NCBI RefSeq assembly: GCF_964340395.1
Contig: NC_135554.1
Coordinates: forward strand, 15,975,592 to 16,039,591
Direction of reading: 5' to 3'
Length of the DNA stretch: 64,000 bases
DNA from: Glandiceps talaboti
Lineage: Eukaryota > Hemichordata > Enteropneusta > Spengelidae
The translations under genes and the position numbers were made by a program. The notes under the pieces were generated by a model. The model was not told where the DNA came from and did no database searches. It saw only the letters and a program-made list of their open reading frames with translations. How positions within the stretch are numbered: the stretch's first letter is position 1; the number at the start of each line of letters is the position of its first letter. Positions 63,814 to 64,000 of the stretch are shown piece by piece.

Positions 63814-64000
63814 GTATGTAAATCAAGATGTACTTACAATAATCATTTTCATCAACTTGGTGTGTATAATACAATATAGAACATCAAATGCATCTTTACT
63901 TTAGGTTTTCCCTTTCTCGTTTCGTCTTACTCATTACGAATTTAAAACATTACATTTGCTAGCTTTCATCATAAAGATAAGATATTGAATATTTCATAAT

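Larger units (their letters stand above)
41340..64000 (+). repeat. Tandem array of about 1.54-kb units, each with FN3 exons A and B
   Basis: Fifteen A-to-B units follow one another. A-to-A spacing is 1531-1541 bp except 1310 between A4 and A5, where the A4-B3 intron lost about 227 bp. Introns are as similar as exons, pointing to recent amplification or ongoing gene conversion. Each unit holds A exon, truncated Y exon (Y1), B exon, truncated Y exon (Y2). The array reaches the window end and its total length is unknown. Confidence 0.95.

Noticed and set aside
41390-62992. Recurring antisense frames of about 136 codons in every array unit
   Set aside because: They run opposite to the FN3 exons and across relics, are copied with the unit, and show no domain or splice context. 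The sense FN3 reading explains the conservation.
41407-63813. Mutually exclusive exon array as in Dscam
   Set aside because: Such arrays carry diversified alternatives; here the copies are almost identical and A and B alternate, so a cumulative rod is more plausible. RNA data could reopen this.
41340-64000. Array as a pure assembly artefact
   Set aside because: Units differ by substitutions, small indels and a 227-bp deletion in a structured way, which argues for real copies, though unit number could still be wrong.

Overview
This is AT-rich animal DNA, most likely from a marine invertebrate. Coding sequence is split into many small domain-sized exons with GT-AG introns, and the introns are rich in microsatellites and mobile-element relics. 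The species or phylum cannot be fixed from the sequence alone. Almost everything coding lies on the + strand and fits one giant multi-exon gene for an extracellular or membrane-anchored mosaic protein. Both its ends lie outside what can be recognised: no signal-peptide exon is visible upstream, and the window ends inside a repeating block of exons. No second gene is supported on either strand.

Layout. 1-5513: no recognised exon; CTGT/CT microsatellites, a 1.7-kb minisatellite with a 28/29-bp unit (913-2638), a tRNA-derived SINE-like element (about 4009-4240) and a long GA tract. 5514-14956: eight exons encoding CUB, a C-type lectin-like domain (two exons), fibronectin type III (FN3), and three more CUB domains, the first split over two exons. 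15650-23978: nine intact EGF-like exons plus one EGF exon killed by a 2-bp frameshift. 26361-31265: one 4.9-kb Thr/Ser/Pro-rich mucin-like exon with a 17-residue repeat and a 137-residue repeat. 31771-40316: a first, divergent FN3 series with one dead copy and one internally deleted copy. From 41407 to the end: a young tandem array with a unit of about 1.54 kb, each unit carrying two FN3 exons (type A and type B) and two decayed FN3 exons. Sixteen A and fifteen B exons are visible, and the array runs off the window.

Nearly every exon begins and ends in phase 1, so any domain exon can be gained, lost, duplicated or skipped without breaking the frame. This is the classic architecture of exon-shuffled extracellular proteins and explains how the locus grew: older single FN3 exons, then a duplicated 2.7-kb block, then about fifteen copies of a 1.54-kb block. 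The product would present adhesive or ligand-binding modules (CUB, lectin-like, EGF) at its N-terminal side, on a long O-glycosylated stalk, followed by a very long rod of at least 41 complete FN3 domains. A role in adhesion, matrix or mucosal surface is inference. The gene family was not recognised, so no symbol is given.

Introns hold relics of mobile DNA: a Penelope-like GIY-YIG fragment, two hammerhead-ribozyme-like motifs on the - strand, a 313-bp near-perfect hairpin, a nested foldback element, and several short CATAGAC-type palindromes.
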